Below are positions 36,214 to 43,863 of a DNA stretch of 64,000 nucleotides, piece after piece. The position numbers and the translations under genes are program-made. The notes beneath the pieces are model-generated. The model did no database searches and was not told the DNA's origin. It saw nothing but the letters and a program-made list of their open reading frames with translations. The DNA comes from Streptomyces sp. DHE7-1 (GTDB lineage Bacteria > Actinomycetota > Actinomycetes > Streptomycetales > Streptomycetaceae): positions 6,292,001 to 6,356,000 of the forward strand of contig JACJDG010000003.1 in assembly GCA_016432725.1 (NCBI GenBank), given 5' to 3'. The stretch's first letter is position 1. Every line of letters starts with the position of its first letter.

Positions 36214-36930
36214 TCAGTCGAGTCCGCCGCCCCCGCAGCCGCCGCCGAGGTCGTGGCCGCCGTGGAAGCCGCCGTGGTGTTGGCCGCCGTGGGCCCCGCC
36301 GCCGAAACCGCCGCCGTCCCTGTCCCCGGCGCCGTCGTCGCCGTGGAAGACGATGCCGCGGATGCCGGTGCCCCGGCCGAGGGGGAACAGGCCCTCGTCC
36401 GCGAGGGCGCCGCGGCCGGTGAGCCCGGAGTCACGGGCGAAACGCGGCAGCAGCGCGGTCAGCGCGCGCTCGCCGTGCAGCGCGACGGCGATCAGCACCT
36501 CCTGCTCAGCGAAGCCCTCCGGACCCGCGGGACCCCGCGGCAGCGGATGGCGCTCGCGCAGCTCGGCCAGGAGCCGGCGGGCGGCGCGGGTGCGGCCCGG
36601 CGGCAGCGCTCGCAGCAGTCCGGCCGCCACGAGTTCGGCCCGCGTTCCGGCGAGCGCGCGCCGGACCACCGCCCGGCCGGGCAACTCCCGTGGCCCCGCG
36701 GGCCGGTAGAGGCCGGTGCGGACCGCCTTCTCCAGGGGATGGCGGAAGGCTCCGGCGTTCCCCGCGCCGGTTCTGCGCACCGTTCCCGGCCGGCCCGCGT
36801 CGACCGCGCCGCGCAGGTGCAGGGCGAGCACGGCGACCGTCACGGCGGCCCGGTCACCGCCCCGCAGCAGGGCGATCGCGCACGGCTCCGGCGGCGTACG
36901 GTCCGCGGGCGGCGGGTTCGTACGGTCCAT
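36214..36930 (-). CDS. TIGR04222-like protein with Gly/His/Cys-rich tail
   Basis: The 238-aa protein has helical segments (CAIALLRGGDRAAVTVAVLA, AGAFRHPLEKAVRTGLY, RRALAGTRAELVAAGLL) resembling the TIGR04222 domain of actinobacterial membrane proteins, but I see no strong membrane helix. The last 40 residues are almost only Gly, His and Asp, ending GGGCGGGGLD, as in several proteins with this domain. The tail could bind metal or mark the protein for handling at the envelope. The family has no known function. It converges on gcl and shares its terminator region. Confidence 0.6.
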   Translation of the reverse strand: MDRTNPPPADRTPPEPCAIALLRGGDRAAVTVAVLALHLRGAVDAGRPGTVRRTGAGNAGAFRHPLEKAVRTGLYRPAGPRELPGRAVVRRALAGTRAELVAAGLLRALPPGRTRAARRLLAELRERHPLPRGPAGPEGFAEQEVLIAVALHGERALTALLPRFARDSGLTGRGALADEGLFPLGRGTGIRGIVFHGDDGAGDRDGGGFGGGAHGGQHHGGFHGGHDLGGGCGGGGLD

Positions 36931-37057
36931 GAGGCACCCCCGTACGAGGCCCGCCGCCCCCGTGCCGGCGGGCCCCGCATGACGGTAATGTGCCCGACCG
37001 CGACGGCGGTCGAAGCCTGAACGCCCTTGTTCAGAGCTTGATTTGAGGTATGCGTAG

Positions 37058-37085
37058 GCCGGGTACGGCCACCGCCGTACCCGGC
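37058..37085 (-). terminator. Terminator hairpin after the 77-aa gene
   Basis: The arms GCCGGGTACGGC (37058-37069) and GCCGTACCCGGC (37074-37085) form a perfect 12-bp stem with a 4-base loop, directly downstream of the small minus-strand gene. Confidence 0.8.
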
Positions 37086-37089
37086 GTCG

Positions 37090-37323
37090 CTACAGCTCGT
37101 GCTCCGACAGGCCCGGCCAGTCCTCCGGCCCGCCGCCCTGCCACTCGATGAGGTCGCTCTCCTCGACCTCGATCCGGTCCAGGTCGGCCAGCCGCAGGAT
37201 CTCCACCACGTCGTCCAGGTGCGAGGCCAGTCCCAGTGTCACGTCCCCCTCGGTGACCCGCCGGGAGCCGTCCAGGGCCGGGGCGTGGACCACGATGTGC
37301 GGATACTGCGTCGGATGTCCCAT
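37090..37323 (-). CDS. Small acidic protein of unknown function (77 aa)
   Basis: The protein starts MGHPTQYPHIVVHAPALDGS and ends in a strongly acidic region (DLDRIEVEESDLIEWQGGGP, then LSEHEL). It has no signal peptide or membrane segment. Its own terminator hairpin follows, and the coding stretch shows the third-position G/C bias of real genes, which supports it as a gene. The ribosome site is weak (AGGA about 11 bases upstream). It lies between the TIGR04222-like gene and catalase. Confidence 0.6.
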   Translation of the reverse strand: MGHPTQYPHIVVHAPALDGSRRVTEGDVTLGLASHLDDVVEILRLADLDRIEVEESDLIEWQGGGPEDWPGLSEHEL

Positions 37324-37746
37324 GGGTTCAGCGTCCTGCGGACGCGCCGGGTACGCACGCCGGGCCGGGATCCGGGGCGCCCCGGGGCCGGGACAGCGCG
37401 AAGAGCGCCCCCTGCCGCGGGGGCGCTCCGCACGATGGTGGTGGCCGTCCGACGGCGCGAGGCTGGGCGCGACAGGACGTTCGCGCCGCCGGACGGCTGA
37501 CCGGGGGGCCTCCGCACGGAGGCCGCTGCTGGAGGACCGCGGCGGCCGCGACGGACACGCGAACCCTTCCCTCTGGTCGAGAAGGGGACCCGCGTCCTTC
37601 ACCACCGCACTGGCTCGCACGCCGCCGCGGTCCTCGCTCTGCCCGCCGTACCGAGAGGTCGCCCCTCATCCGGACCGCTCGGTCGCGGGTCGTGTGCGTC
37701 CGGTCCCCGGCCTCCCCGCCGGGTCCCGGACGCGGTCCTCGGGACC
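37324..37746. other. 423-base gap without a recognisable gene
   Basis: No reading frame here looks coding. I see several hairpins: GAGCGCCCCC/GGGGGCGCTC at 37403-37428 (10-bp stem) and GGCCTCCG/CGGAGGCC at 37507-37524 (8-bp stem). The part next to 37747 presumably holds the catalase transcript end, and the part next to 37323 the promoter of the small gene. I cannot assign either precisely. Confidence 0.4.
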
Positions 37747-39203
37747 TCAGTCCTCGCGCAGGGCGCGGACCGCCTCCTGCACGCGCCGGCCGTAGTCGGG
37801 GTCGGCGGCGTGGAAGTGGGCCAGGTTCTTCTCGATCACGTCGTCGCGCGAGACCTGCGAGAGGCCGCCGGCGATGTTCGCGACCAGCCGCCGCCGCTCC
37901 TCCTCGGACAGCAGCCGGTACAGCTCGCCCGCCTGGAAGAAGTCGTCGTCCTTGGTGTGCGCCGGTGCCTCGTGGGTGCCGGTGTGACCGGACACGGCCA
38001 GCGGGGCCGACAGCGGGCGGCCGGTCTCCACCGGGCCGTCGTAGGAGTTCGGCTCGTAGTTCTTCGCGTGCCGGCCCTGGGCGTTGACCGCCATGAGGCC
38101 GTCGCGGCCGTGGTTGTGCGCGGTCGTCGCCCTGGGCGCGTTGACCGCGAGCTGGGTGTGGTTGACGCCCAGGCGGTAGCGGTGCGCGTCCGCGTAGGCG
38201 AAGAGCCGGCCCTGGAGCATCTTGTCGGGCGACGGTCCGATGCCCGGCACGAAGTTGTTCGGGGAGAACGCGGCCTGCTCCACCTCGGCGAACACGTTGT
38301 CCGGGTTGCGGTCCAGCACCAGGCGGCCCACACGCCGCAGCGGGTGGTCGGCGTGCGGCCACACCTTCGTCAGGTCGAACGGGTTGAAGCGGTAGTCCGC
38401 CGCCTCGGCCGCCGGCATGATCTGGACGTACAGGGTCCAGGACGGGTGCACGCCCCGCTCGATGGCCTGCAGCAGGTCCGTCTGGTGGGAGCTGGGGTCC
38501 TTGCCCGCGATCTCGGCGGCCTGCTCGGCGCTCAGCGAGCGGACGCCCTGGTTCGTCTTGAAGTGGTATTTGACGAAGAAGGCCTCGCCCTCGGCGTTCG
38601 TCCACTGGTAGGTGTGCGAGCCGTAGCCGTTCATGTGCCGGTACGAGGCCGGGATGCCGCGGTCGCCCATCAGCCAGGTCACCTGGTGCGTGGCCTCGGG
38701 GAGTGGGCCCAGAAGTCCCAGACGTTGTCGGGCTCCTGGCGTCCGGTGAACGGGTCCCGCTTCTGCGAGTGGATGAAGTCCGGGAACTTGATCGGGTCCT
38801 TGACGAAGAACACCGGGGTGTTGTTGCCGACGAGGTCGTAGTTGCCCTCGGCGGTGTAGAACTTCACGGCGAAGCCGCGCGGGTCGCGGACGGCGTCGGC
38901 GCCGCCGAGGGAGTCGGCGACCGTGGAGAAGCGGACGAACACCTCCGTGCGCCGGCCGATCTCGCCGAGGAAGTCGGCGTGGGTGAAGCCGGTGACGTCG
39001 TCCGTCACCTCGAAGTGGCCGTACGCGCCGGAGCCACGGGCGTGCACCACCCGCTCCGGGATCCGCTCGCGGTTGAAGCGCGCGAGCTTCTCCAGGAGGT
39101 GCTGGTCCTGGAGCAGCAGGGGGCCGCCGACGCCGGCGGAGGCGGAGTTCTGGTTGTCGGCGACCGGGGCGCCGGACTCGGTCGTGAGCACGCGCTTCGA
39201 CAT
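37747..39203 (-). CDS. Catalase, small-subunit haem type (frameshifted in this sequence)
   Basis: The protein is about 485 aa, a monofunctional clade-3-like haem catalase that splits hydrogen peroxide. The distal histidine lies in ERVVHARGSGAYGHFEVT, the asparagine region in NYDLVGNNTPVFFVKD, and the proximal haem tyrosine in GRLFAYADAHRYRLGVNH. The frame breaks at 38698-38701 (one G missing from a run), joining DFWAHSP to EATHQVTWLMGDRG. GGAAGG precedes the ATG at 39203. The gene sits between gcl and hyi-glxR but has its own promoter, with an operator shared with the uricase operon. The likely task is removal of peroxide made by uricase. Confidence 0.93.
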
Positions 39204-39218
39204 CGTGGACCTTCCGTG

Positions 39219-39254
39219 CGGGAGTCAGCGGAAACCTGTTTCCGCTTCGTGGAG
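39219..39254 (-). promoter_or_regulatory. Catalase leader with palindrome and a degenerate operator pair
   Basis: A perfect inverted repeat CGGAAAC-CT-GTTTCCG occupies 39229-39244, between the -10 box and the start codon. Read on the minus strand, CTCCA-CGAAG-CGGAA (39240-39254) matches the gcl/hyi 15-bp operator pattern with one mismatch, and a poor second copy (TTCCG-CTGAC-TCCCG) lies 21 bp further on. Either the palindrome or the pair could be a regulator site. Confidence 0.4.
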
Positions 39255-39281
39255 CCTAGAAGTGGGGGAACGGGGCGTCAA
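39253..39281 (-). promoter_or_regulatory. Promoter of the catalase gene
   Basis: On the minus strand there is a -35 TTGACG (39276-39281), a 17-base spacer and a -10 TAGGCT (39253-39258). The -35 box is overlapped by the operator at 39276-39293. Confidence 0.75.
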
Positions 39282-39293
39282 CAGTTTGTTGAA
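39276..39293 (-). promoter_or_regulatory. Operator shared by catalase and uricase promoters
   Basis: On the minus strand the site is TTCAACAAACTGTTGACG, containing the perfect inverted repeat TCAACA-AAC-TGTTGA. It differs at one position from the site in the uricase promoter and sits over the -35 box in the same register. A repressor site is the simplest reading. Confidence 0.7.
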
Positions 39294-39300
39294 GCAGGTT

Positions 39301-39358
39301 CCGGGCCGCGGCACCGCCTGGGCGCGACAGGACAGGTGTCGGCGGCGCCGCGGCCCGG
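39301..39358 (-). terminator. Terminator of the hyi-glxR operon
   Basis: The arms CCGGGCCGCGGC (39301-39312) and GCCGCGGCCCGG (39347-39358) form a perfect 12-bp stem. The 34-base loop holds a smaller hairpin (CGACA/TGTCG). It begins 18 bases after the glxR stop, so catalase is not read from the hyi promoter. Confidence 0.7.
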
Positions 39359-39375
39359 AAGTCGGGGGGTGCGGG

Positions 39376-40266
39376 TCAGACCTGGGCGCCGGAGAGGCGC
39401 TCCACGGCCCGCAGCAGGGCCGAGTGGTCCAGGCCGCCGTCGCCCTGGGCGCGCAGTGACGCGACCAGCTGGGCGACCACGGCGCCGACCGGCAGGGCGG
39501 CGCCGACGTTGCGGGCGGCGTCGGTGACGATGCCCATGTCCTTGTGGTGCAGGTCGATCCGGAAGCCCGGCTCGAAGTCGCGGCCGAGGAAGTTGTCCTT
39601 CTTGCGCGTCAGCACGGTGGAGCCCGCGAGGCCGCCGTTCAGGACGTCCAGTGCGGCCTTCAGGTCCACGCCGGACTTCTCCAGGAACACCACCGCCTCG
39701 GCGCAGGCCTGGATGTTCACGGCCACGATGAGCTGGTTGGCGGCCTTGACGGTCTGGCCCGAGCCGTGCGGCCCGCACAGCACGATCGTCCTGCCCAGCG
39801 CCTCGAAGAGGGGCCTGGCGAGGTCGAAGTCGGCCTGCTCGCCGCCGACCATGATCGACAGCACCGCCTCGACCGCGCCCGCCTCACCGCCGGAGACCGG
39901 GGCGTCGAGGACGCGTATGTCCTTCTCCGCGGCGGCCTTCGCGAGGTCCACGGAGGTCTGCGGGGTGATCGAGGACATGTCGATCAGCAGCGTGCCGGGC
40001 CCGGCGTTCTCCAGGATGCCGTCGGGACCGTAGGCGATGGCCTCGACCTGCGGGGAGGCCGGCACCATCGTGATCACCACGTCGGCGTCCCGGACCGCCT
40101 CGGCGATCGAGCCGGCCGCGGATCCGCCGGCGGCGGCCAGGCGGTCCAGCTTCTCCCGCTCCAGGGTGAAGCCGGTGACGTCGTAACCCGCCTTGATCAG
40201 GTTCTCGGACATGGGGGAGCCCATGATGCCGAGGCCGATCCACGCGATCTTGGGAAGGTTGCTCAT
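39376..40266 (-). CDS. glxR: 2-hydroxy-3-oxopropionate (tartronate semialdehyde) reductase
   Basis: The intact 296-aa enzyme of the beta-hydroxyacid dehydrogenase family reduces tartronate semialdehyde to glycerate with NAD(P)H. IAWIGLGIMGSPMSENLIKA is the N-terminal dinucleotide-binding motif. DAPVSGGEAGA is the substrate-binding signature. GSGQTVKAANQLIVAVNIQA contains the catalytic lysine. It lies 25 bases downstream of hyi on the same strand and consumes the product of Gcl. Confidence 0.94.
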   Translation of the reverse strand: MSNLPKIAWIGLGIMGSPMSENLIKAGYDVTGFTLEREKLDRLAAAGGSAAGSIAEAVRDADVVITMVPASPQVEAIAYGPDGILENAGPGTLLIDMSSITPQTSVDLAKAAAEKDIRVLDAPVSGGEAGAVEAVLSIMVGGEQADFDLARPLFEALGRTIVLCGPHGSGQTVKAANQLIVAVNIQACAEAVVFLEKSGVDLKAALDVLNGGLAGSTVLTRKKDNFLGRDFEPGFRIDLHHKDMGIVTDAARNVGAALPVGAVVAQLVASLRAQGDGGLDHSALLRAVERLSGAQV

Positions 40267-40291
40267 GAAGGGGTGCCTTTCAGTACGGGGG

Positions 40292-41113
40292 TCAGCGGGG
40301 CAGCCAGCCGAAGGCCTCGGCGCTCGGGCGGTCGCCCGGCTTGTACTCGAGGCCGATCCAGCCGTCGTAGCCCGCCTTCCTCAGCCGGTCGAGGAGGTCT
40401 TCGAGGGGCAGCGAGCCGGTGCCGGGCGCACCGCGCCCCGGGTTGTCCGCGATCTGCACATGGCCGGTTCTCGCGGTGTACCGCTCGATCACCGCCGGCA
40501 GGTCCTCGCCGTTCATGGCCAGGTGGTAGAGGTCCATGAGGAACCTTGCGTTGCCGAGCCCGGTCGCCTCGTTCACCCGGTCCACGACCTCCACGGCGGC
40601 CGGAGCCGAGACCAGCGGGTACCGCGGCGACTCGGGCGCGTTCAGCGCCTCGACCAGCAGCACCGCGCCGATCCGGTCGGCCGCCCGGGCCGCGAGGACG
40701 AGGTTCTCCAGGGCGAGCGCGTCCTGCTCGGCCGGGTCCACGCCCTCGACGCGGTTGCCGTAGAGGGCGTTGAGCGCCCCGCAGCCCAGTGACGCGGCGA
40801 AACCGGCGGCCACGTCGATGTTGGCGCGGAACCGCTCCGACTCCTCGCCGGGCACCGACAGGGCCCCGCGGTCCGGTCCGGGCAGCCGCCCGGCGTAGAA
40901 GTTCAGTCCCGTGAGCCGGACGCCCGCCTCCTCGATCGCCCGCCTCAGGGCGTCGAGCTCGGACTGTTCCGGGGTGGGGGAGTCGACCCAGGGCCACCAC
41001 AGCTCGACCGCCGTGAAGCCCGCCGCGGCGGCGGCCGCGGGGCGCTCCAGGAGCGGGAGTTCCGTGAAGAGGATCGACAGGTTGACGTTGAAGCGCTGGT
41101 CTGCGAATCCCAC
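40292..41113 (-). CDS. hyi: Hydroxypyruvate isomerase
   Basis: The 273-aa AP-endonuclease/xylose-isomerase-type TIM barrel interconverts hydroxypyruvate and tartronate semialdehyde. VNLSILFTELPLLERPAAAA and AVELWWPWVD are typical of Hyi. LLVEALNAPESPRYPLVS, FLMDLYHLAMNGEDLPAVI and HVQIADNPGRGAPGTG supply the metal ligands Glu, Asp, His and Asp. I chose the GTG at 41113 because AAGGAG precedes it. The upstream in-frame ATG at 41143 lies inside the operator 41138-41152 and has no ribosome site. It is the first gene of the hyi-glxR operon. Confidence 0.93.
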   Translation of the reverse strand: MGFADQRFNVNLSILFTELPLLERPAAAAAAGFTAVELWWPWVDSPTPEQSELDALRRAIEEAGVRLTGLNFYAGRLPGPDRGALSVPGEESERFRANIDVAAGFAASLGCGALNALYGNRVEGVDPAEQDALALENLVLAARAADRIGAVLLVEALNAPESPRYPLVSAPAAVEVVDRVNEATGLGNARFLMDLYHLAMNGEDLPAVIERYTARTGHVQIADNPGRGAPGTGSLPLEDLLDRLRKAGYDGWIGLEYKPGDRPSAEAFGWLPR

Positions 41114-41137
41114 GGGGGCGGCGCTCCTTTCCTGTAA

Positions 41138-41173
41138 TTCCATAATGTGGAAGTTTGTTTCTGCTTAACGGAA
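41138..41173 (-). promoter_or_regulatory. Paired 15-bp operators for hyi-glxR (AllR-like candidate)
   Basis: On the minus strand TTCCG-TTAAG-CAGAA (41159-41173) is followed by TTCCA-CATTA-TGGAA (41138-41152, a perfect inverted repeat), with centres 21 bp apart. The order (weaker site with AGAA end first, perfect site second), spacing and position just after the -10 box are the same as at gcl. Confidence 0.75.
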
Positions 41174-41202
41174 GATTGCCCGGAGGGCTCGCGGCTTGTC
41201 AA
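41173..41202 (-). promoter_or_regulatory. Promoter of hyi-glxR
   Basis: On the minus strand there is a -35 TTGACA (41197-41202), an 18-base spacer and a -10 CAATCT (41173-41178). The operator pair begins at the last base of the -10 box. Confidence 0.65.
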
Positions 41203-41268
41203 GGGGGTCGAACGCCGGTCCTCCGCCGGACCTGCCCAGGAGCCGGGGCCGCGGGTTAGGTTGAGCGC

Positions 41269-41520
41269 GTGCGATTGAGAGTGGAGTTCACGACCGAGCC
41301 CTTCGACCTCGAGGAGGCGCCCGCGCACGCCCTGGCGGCCCGCGAGGTCATCGAGGCGGCCGAGCTGGACGCCGTGGACGTCGGCCCGTTCGGCAACACG
41401 GCGGAGGGCGGCGCGGACAGCGTGCTGACGGCCGTGGACGCCCTGCTGCGCAAGTCCCTCCAGGCCGGCGCCACCCGGATCTCGCTGCAGGTCAACGTGG
41501 TCGGGGAGGACGGGAAGTGA
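41269..41520 (+). CDS. MTH1187-like (DUF77, thiamine-binding-type) small protein
   Basis: The 83-aa protein is built like the ferredoxin-fold MTH1187/YkoF-type proteins: strand RLRVEFTTEPFDLEE, helix AHALAAREVIEAAELD, then DVGPFGNTAEGGADSVLTAV, helix DALLRKSLQAGATR and strand ISLQVNVVGE. MTH1187-type proteins have been linked to thiamine or small-ligand binding. The nearby Gcl needs thiamine diphosphate, but a link is only a guess. The GTG start at 41269 has a weak ribosome site. The stop overlaps the next start (GTGA), so it is co-translated with the HTH protein. It is divergent from hyi. Confidence 0.65.
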   Translation: MRLRVEFTTEPFDLEEAPAHALAAREVIEAAELDAVDVGPFGNTAEGGADSVLTAVDALLRKSLQAGATRISLQVNVVGEDGK

Positions 41521-41885
41521 CCGGTGCCGGGGACGAGTCCTTCATCGCGGCCGTGAAGCCGCTGGTCGACGCCATGGGCGGGGACCTGCTCCCGCCCGAC
41601 GAGGCCGGCCCCGACGACGTCGTGCTCTCCTGGGAGGGTGCCGACGTGGTGGCCGTGCGCCTGCCTCAGCTCGCCGACTCCCTGGACCACATCCTCGCCG
41701 CCATGGAGCGCCGCAGGGGCATGCCGCTGGCCGACCTGGACCGCAAGGCCAAGCAGGAGGTCGTGCGGGTGCTGGAGGCGCGCGGCGCCTTCTCCGTCCG
41801 GCACGGCGTGGAGACCGTGGCGGGCGCGCTCGGCGTGAGCCGCTTCACCGTCTACAACTACCTCAACCGCGAGAAGGAGGGCTGA
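41517..41885 (+). CDS. Small protein with DauR/YheO-like helix-turn-helix
   Basis: The 122-aa protein ends with LDRKAKQEVVRVLEARGAFS and ETVAGALGVSRFTVYNYLNR, which resembles the C-terminal HTH of the DauR/YheO (HTH_22) regulators. The PAS-like N-terminal domain of those proteins is replaced by a short acidic segment (MTGAGDESFIAAVKPLVDAM, then VVLSWEGADVVAVRLPQLAD). It may be a regulator of the neighbouring purine genes. Its GTG overlaps the stop of the MTH1187-like gene. Confidence 0.7.
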   Translation: MTGAGDESFIAAVKPLVDAMGGDLLPPDEAGPDDVVLSWEGADVVAVRLPQLADSLDHILAAMERRRGMPLADLDRKAKQEVVRVLEARGAFSVRHGVETVAGALGVSRFTVYNYLNREKEG

Positions 41886-41912
41886 GGGCGGCCCGGGAAG
41901 TAACCCGGAATT

Positions 41913-41930
41913 TTCAACAAAGTGTTGACG
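41913..41930 (+). promoter_or_regulatory. Operator shared by uricase and catalase promoters
   Basis: The sequence TTCAACAAAGTGTTGACG contains the perfect inverted repeat TCAACA-AAG-TGTTGA. It overlaps the -35 box of the uraD-uraH-uricase promoter and differs by one base from the site in front of catalase. Confidence 0.75.
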
Positions 41931-41953
41931 TCGTGTTTCGGAGGGCGTTAGCT
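41925..41953 (+). promoter_or_regulatory. Promoter of the uraD-uraH-uricase operon
   Basis: There is a -35 TTGACG (41925-41930), a 17-base spacer and a -10 TTAGCT (41948-41953); TAGCTA with an 18-base spacer is equivalent. The start codon of uraD follows about 50 bases later. Confidence 0.75.
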
Positions 41954-42003
41954 ACTGGGCAGCCCGTTCAGCTCGAAGGCCGTTTCCGGCCACGGAGGCT
42001 CCC

Positions 42004-42516
42004 GTGACTACGACTTCCACGCCCCCGGGCCTGGCCCGGTTCAACGTCCTGGAGGAGCACGCGGCCCTCGCCGCCCTCCACGAGGCGTGCGCCTCCGCCG
42101 AGTGGGCCCGGCGGCTGCTGGCCGGCCGCCCGTACGCCACCGTGGCGGACCTGCACGCGGCCAGTGACGCCGCGACGGCCGGGCTGAGCGACGCGGACCT
42201 GGCCGAGGCGATGGCCGGGCACCCGCCGATCGGCCGCCCCGCGCCGGGCGATCCGACCTCCGCACGGGAACAGAGCGGCATGGCCGGCGCCGCCGCCGGC
42301 CTCAAGGCCGAGATGCTCGAACTCAACCTGGCCTACCAGGAGAGGTTCGGCCATGTCTTCCTCATCTGCGCCACCGGCCGCAGCGGAGAGCAGATGCGCG
42401 ACGCGGCCAGGGAACGGCTCGGCAACCCGCCCGAGCGGGAGCGGGAGATCGTCCGCACCGAGCTGGGGAAGATCAACCGCATCCGACTGGCCCGACTCGT
42501 CGAAGAGGACGCCTGA
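42004..42516 (+). CDS. uraD: OHCU decarboxylase
   Basis: The intact 170-aa protein decarboxylates 2-oxo-4-hydroxy-4-carboxy-5-ureidoimidazoline to S-allantoin. This is the last step from urate, giving the biologically active stereoisomer. GLARFNVLEEHAALAALHEA, AMAGHPPIGRPAPG (the HPPIG active-site histidine), AYQERFGHVFLICATGRSGE and the C-terminal RTELGKINRIRLARLVEEDA are family motifs. The GTG at 42004 follows GGAGG. It is the first gene of a three-gene urate operon. Confidence 0.95.
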   Translation: MTTTSTPPGLARFNVLEEHAALAALHEACASAEWARRLLAGRPYATVADLHAASDAATAGLSDADLAEAMAGHPPIGRPAPGDPTSAREQSGMAGAAAGLKAEMLELNLAYQERFGHVFLICATGRSGEQMRDAARERLGNPPEREREIVRTELGKINRIRLARLVEEDA

Positions 42517-42520
42517 CACC

Positions 42521-42916
42521 ATGAGCACCAGCACCACCGCCTCCGTGTCCACGCACATCCTGGACACCTCCGCCGGCCGCCCCGCCGAGGGCGTCGCCGT
42601 CCGGCTCGCCGTCCGCCGGGGCCGGGACGCGGACTGGCAGGCGCTCGGCGGCTCCGCGACCGACGCCGACGGCCGGTGCAAGGACCTGCCGGCGCTGCCG
42701 GAGGGCACCACCCACGTACGGCTCGACTTCGCCGTGGAGCCGTACTTCGAGAAGAAGCAAGCCGATGCGCAGCAGGACGCCCCCGCGAATCGGGACAGCG
42801 GACCGGCGGTGTTCTTCCCGGAGGTGGCGATCACGTTCGCCGTCGTACCGGGCGAGCACTACCACGTACCGCTGCTGCTCAACCCGTTCGGCTACTCCGT
42901 TTACCGAGGGAGCTAG
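42521..42916 (+). CDS. uraH: 5-Hydroxyisourate hydrolase (transthyretin-like)
   Basis: The intact 131-aa protein hydrolyses 5-hydroxyisourate, the direct product of uricase, to OHCU. VSTHILDTSAGRPAEGVAVR has the active-site histidine. A conserved arginine lies in the middle (HVRLDFAVEPYF). HYHVPLLLNPFGYSVYRGS ends with the YRGS signature that separates these enzymes from transthyretin. The ATG lies 4 bases after the uraD stop, and uricase starts 3 bases after its own stop. Confidence 0.95.
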   Translation: MSTSTTASVSTHILDTSAGRPAEGVAVRLAVRRGRDADWQALGGSATDADGRCKDLPALPEGTTHVRLDFAVEPYFEKKQADAQQDAPANRDSGPAVFFPEVAITFAVVPGEHYHVPLLLNPFGYSVYRGS

Positions 42917-42919
42917 CTA

Positions 42920-43843
42920 ATGCCCACCATCCTGGGACAGAACCAGTACGGCAAGGCCGAGAACCGGGTCGTAAAGATCACGCGGGACGGCGCCACCCAC
43001 CACATCAAGGACCTGAACGTCTCCGTCGCCCTCAGCGGTGACATGGAGGAGGTCCACTACTCCGGCTCCAACGCCAACGTCCTGCCGACCGACACCACCA
43101 AGAACACGGTGTACGCGTTCGCCAAGGAGCACGGCATCGAGTCGGCGGAGCAGTTCGGCATCCACCTCGCGCGCCACTTCGTCACCTCGCAGCCGGCCAT
43201 CCACCGCGCCCGCATCCGCGTCGAGGAGTACGCCTGGGAGCGGATCGAGACCTCCGACGCCAACTCGAAGTTCATCGGTGCGGACGAGGTCAAGCACTCG
43301 TTCGTGCGCAAGGGCCAGGAGACCCGGCTGGCGCAGATCACCTATGACGGATCGTCGTGGGAGGTCGTCTCGGGCCTGAAGGACCTGACGGTGATGAACT
43401 CGACCAACTCCGAGTTCTGGGGTTACGTCAAGGACAAGTACACCACCCTGAAGGAGGCGCACGACCGCATCCTGGCCACCTCGGTCTCCGGTCGCTGGCG
43501 CTTCAACTGGACCGACGACGAGCAGCGGATGCCCAACTGGGAGAAGTCCTACGAGCAGGTGCGCAAGCACATGCTCCAGGCCTTCGCCGAGACGTACTCC
43601 CTCTCGTTGCAGCAGACGCTCTACCAGATGGGCTCGCGCATCATCAACAACCGCGGCGAGATAGACGAGGTCCGCTTCTCGCTGCCCAACAGCCACCACT
43701 TCCTCGTGGATCTCGAGCCCTTCGGGCTGAAGAACGACAACGAGGTCTACTTCGCCGCCGACCGGCCCTACGGCCTGATCGAGGCGACCGTCCTGCGGGA
43801 CGGCTGCGAGCCGCGCATCCCGGTGGACCTCACCAACCTCTAG
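42920..43843 (+). CDS. Urate oxidase (uricase)
   Basis: The intact 307-aa cofactor-free oxidase converts urate and oxygen to 5-hydroxyisourate and hydrogen peroxide. QNQYGKAENRVVKITRDG is the first signature. VLPTDTTKNTVYAFAKEHGI holds the catalytic threonine region. TNSEFWGYVKDKYTTLKE and LPNSHHFLVDLEPFGLKNDN are the conserved C-terminal signatures. GAGGGAG precedes the ATG. The peroxide it makes explains the shared operator with the catalase gene 4 kb away. A strong hairpin follows. Confidence 0.96.
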   Translation: MPTILGQNQYGKAENRVVKITRDGATHHIKDLNVSVALSGDMEEVHYSGSNANVLPTDTTKNTVYAFAKEHGIESAEQFGIHLARHFVTSQPAIHRARIRVEEYAWERIETSDANSKFIGADEVKHSFVRKGQETRLAQITYDGSSWEVVSGLKDLTVMNSTNSEFWGYVKDKYTTLKEAHDRILATSVSGRWRFNWTDDEQRMPNWEKSYEQVRKHMLQAFAETYSLSLQQTLYQMGSRIINNRGEIDEVRFSLPNSHHFLVDLEPFGLKNDNEVYFAADRPYGLIEATVLRDGCEPRIPVDLTNL

Positions 43844-43863
43844 CCAGTTCACTCTCTCGGCAC

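Noticed and set aside
37324..37746. A possible gene between the 77-aa protein and catalase
   Set aside because: Open frames there are continuations of shadows with no start site or codon bias, and the region is full of hairpins.
37747..39203. Catalase as a true pseudogene
   Set aside because: Only one base is missing in a G run, all catalytic and haem-binding motifs survive on both sides, and the same error type recurs across the window.
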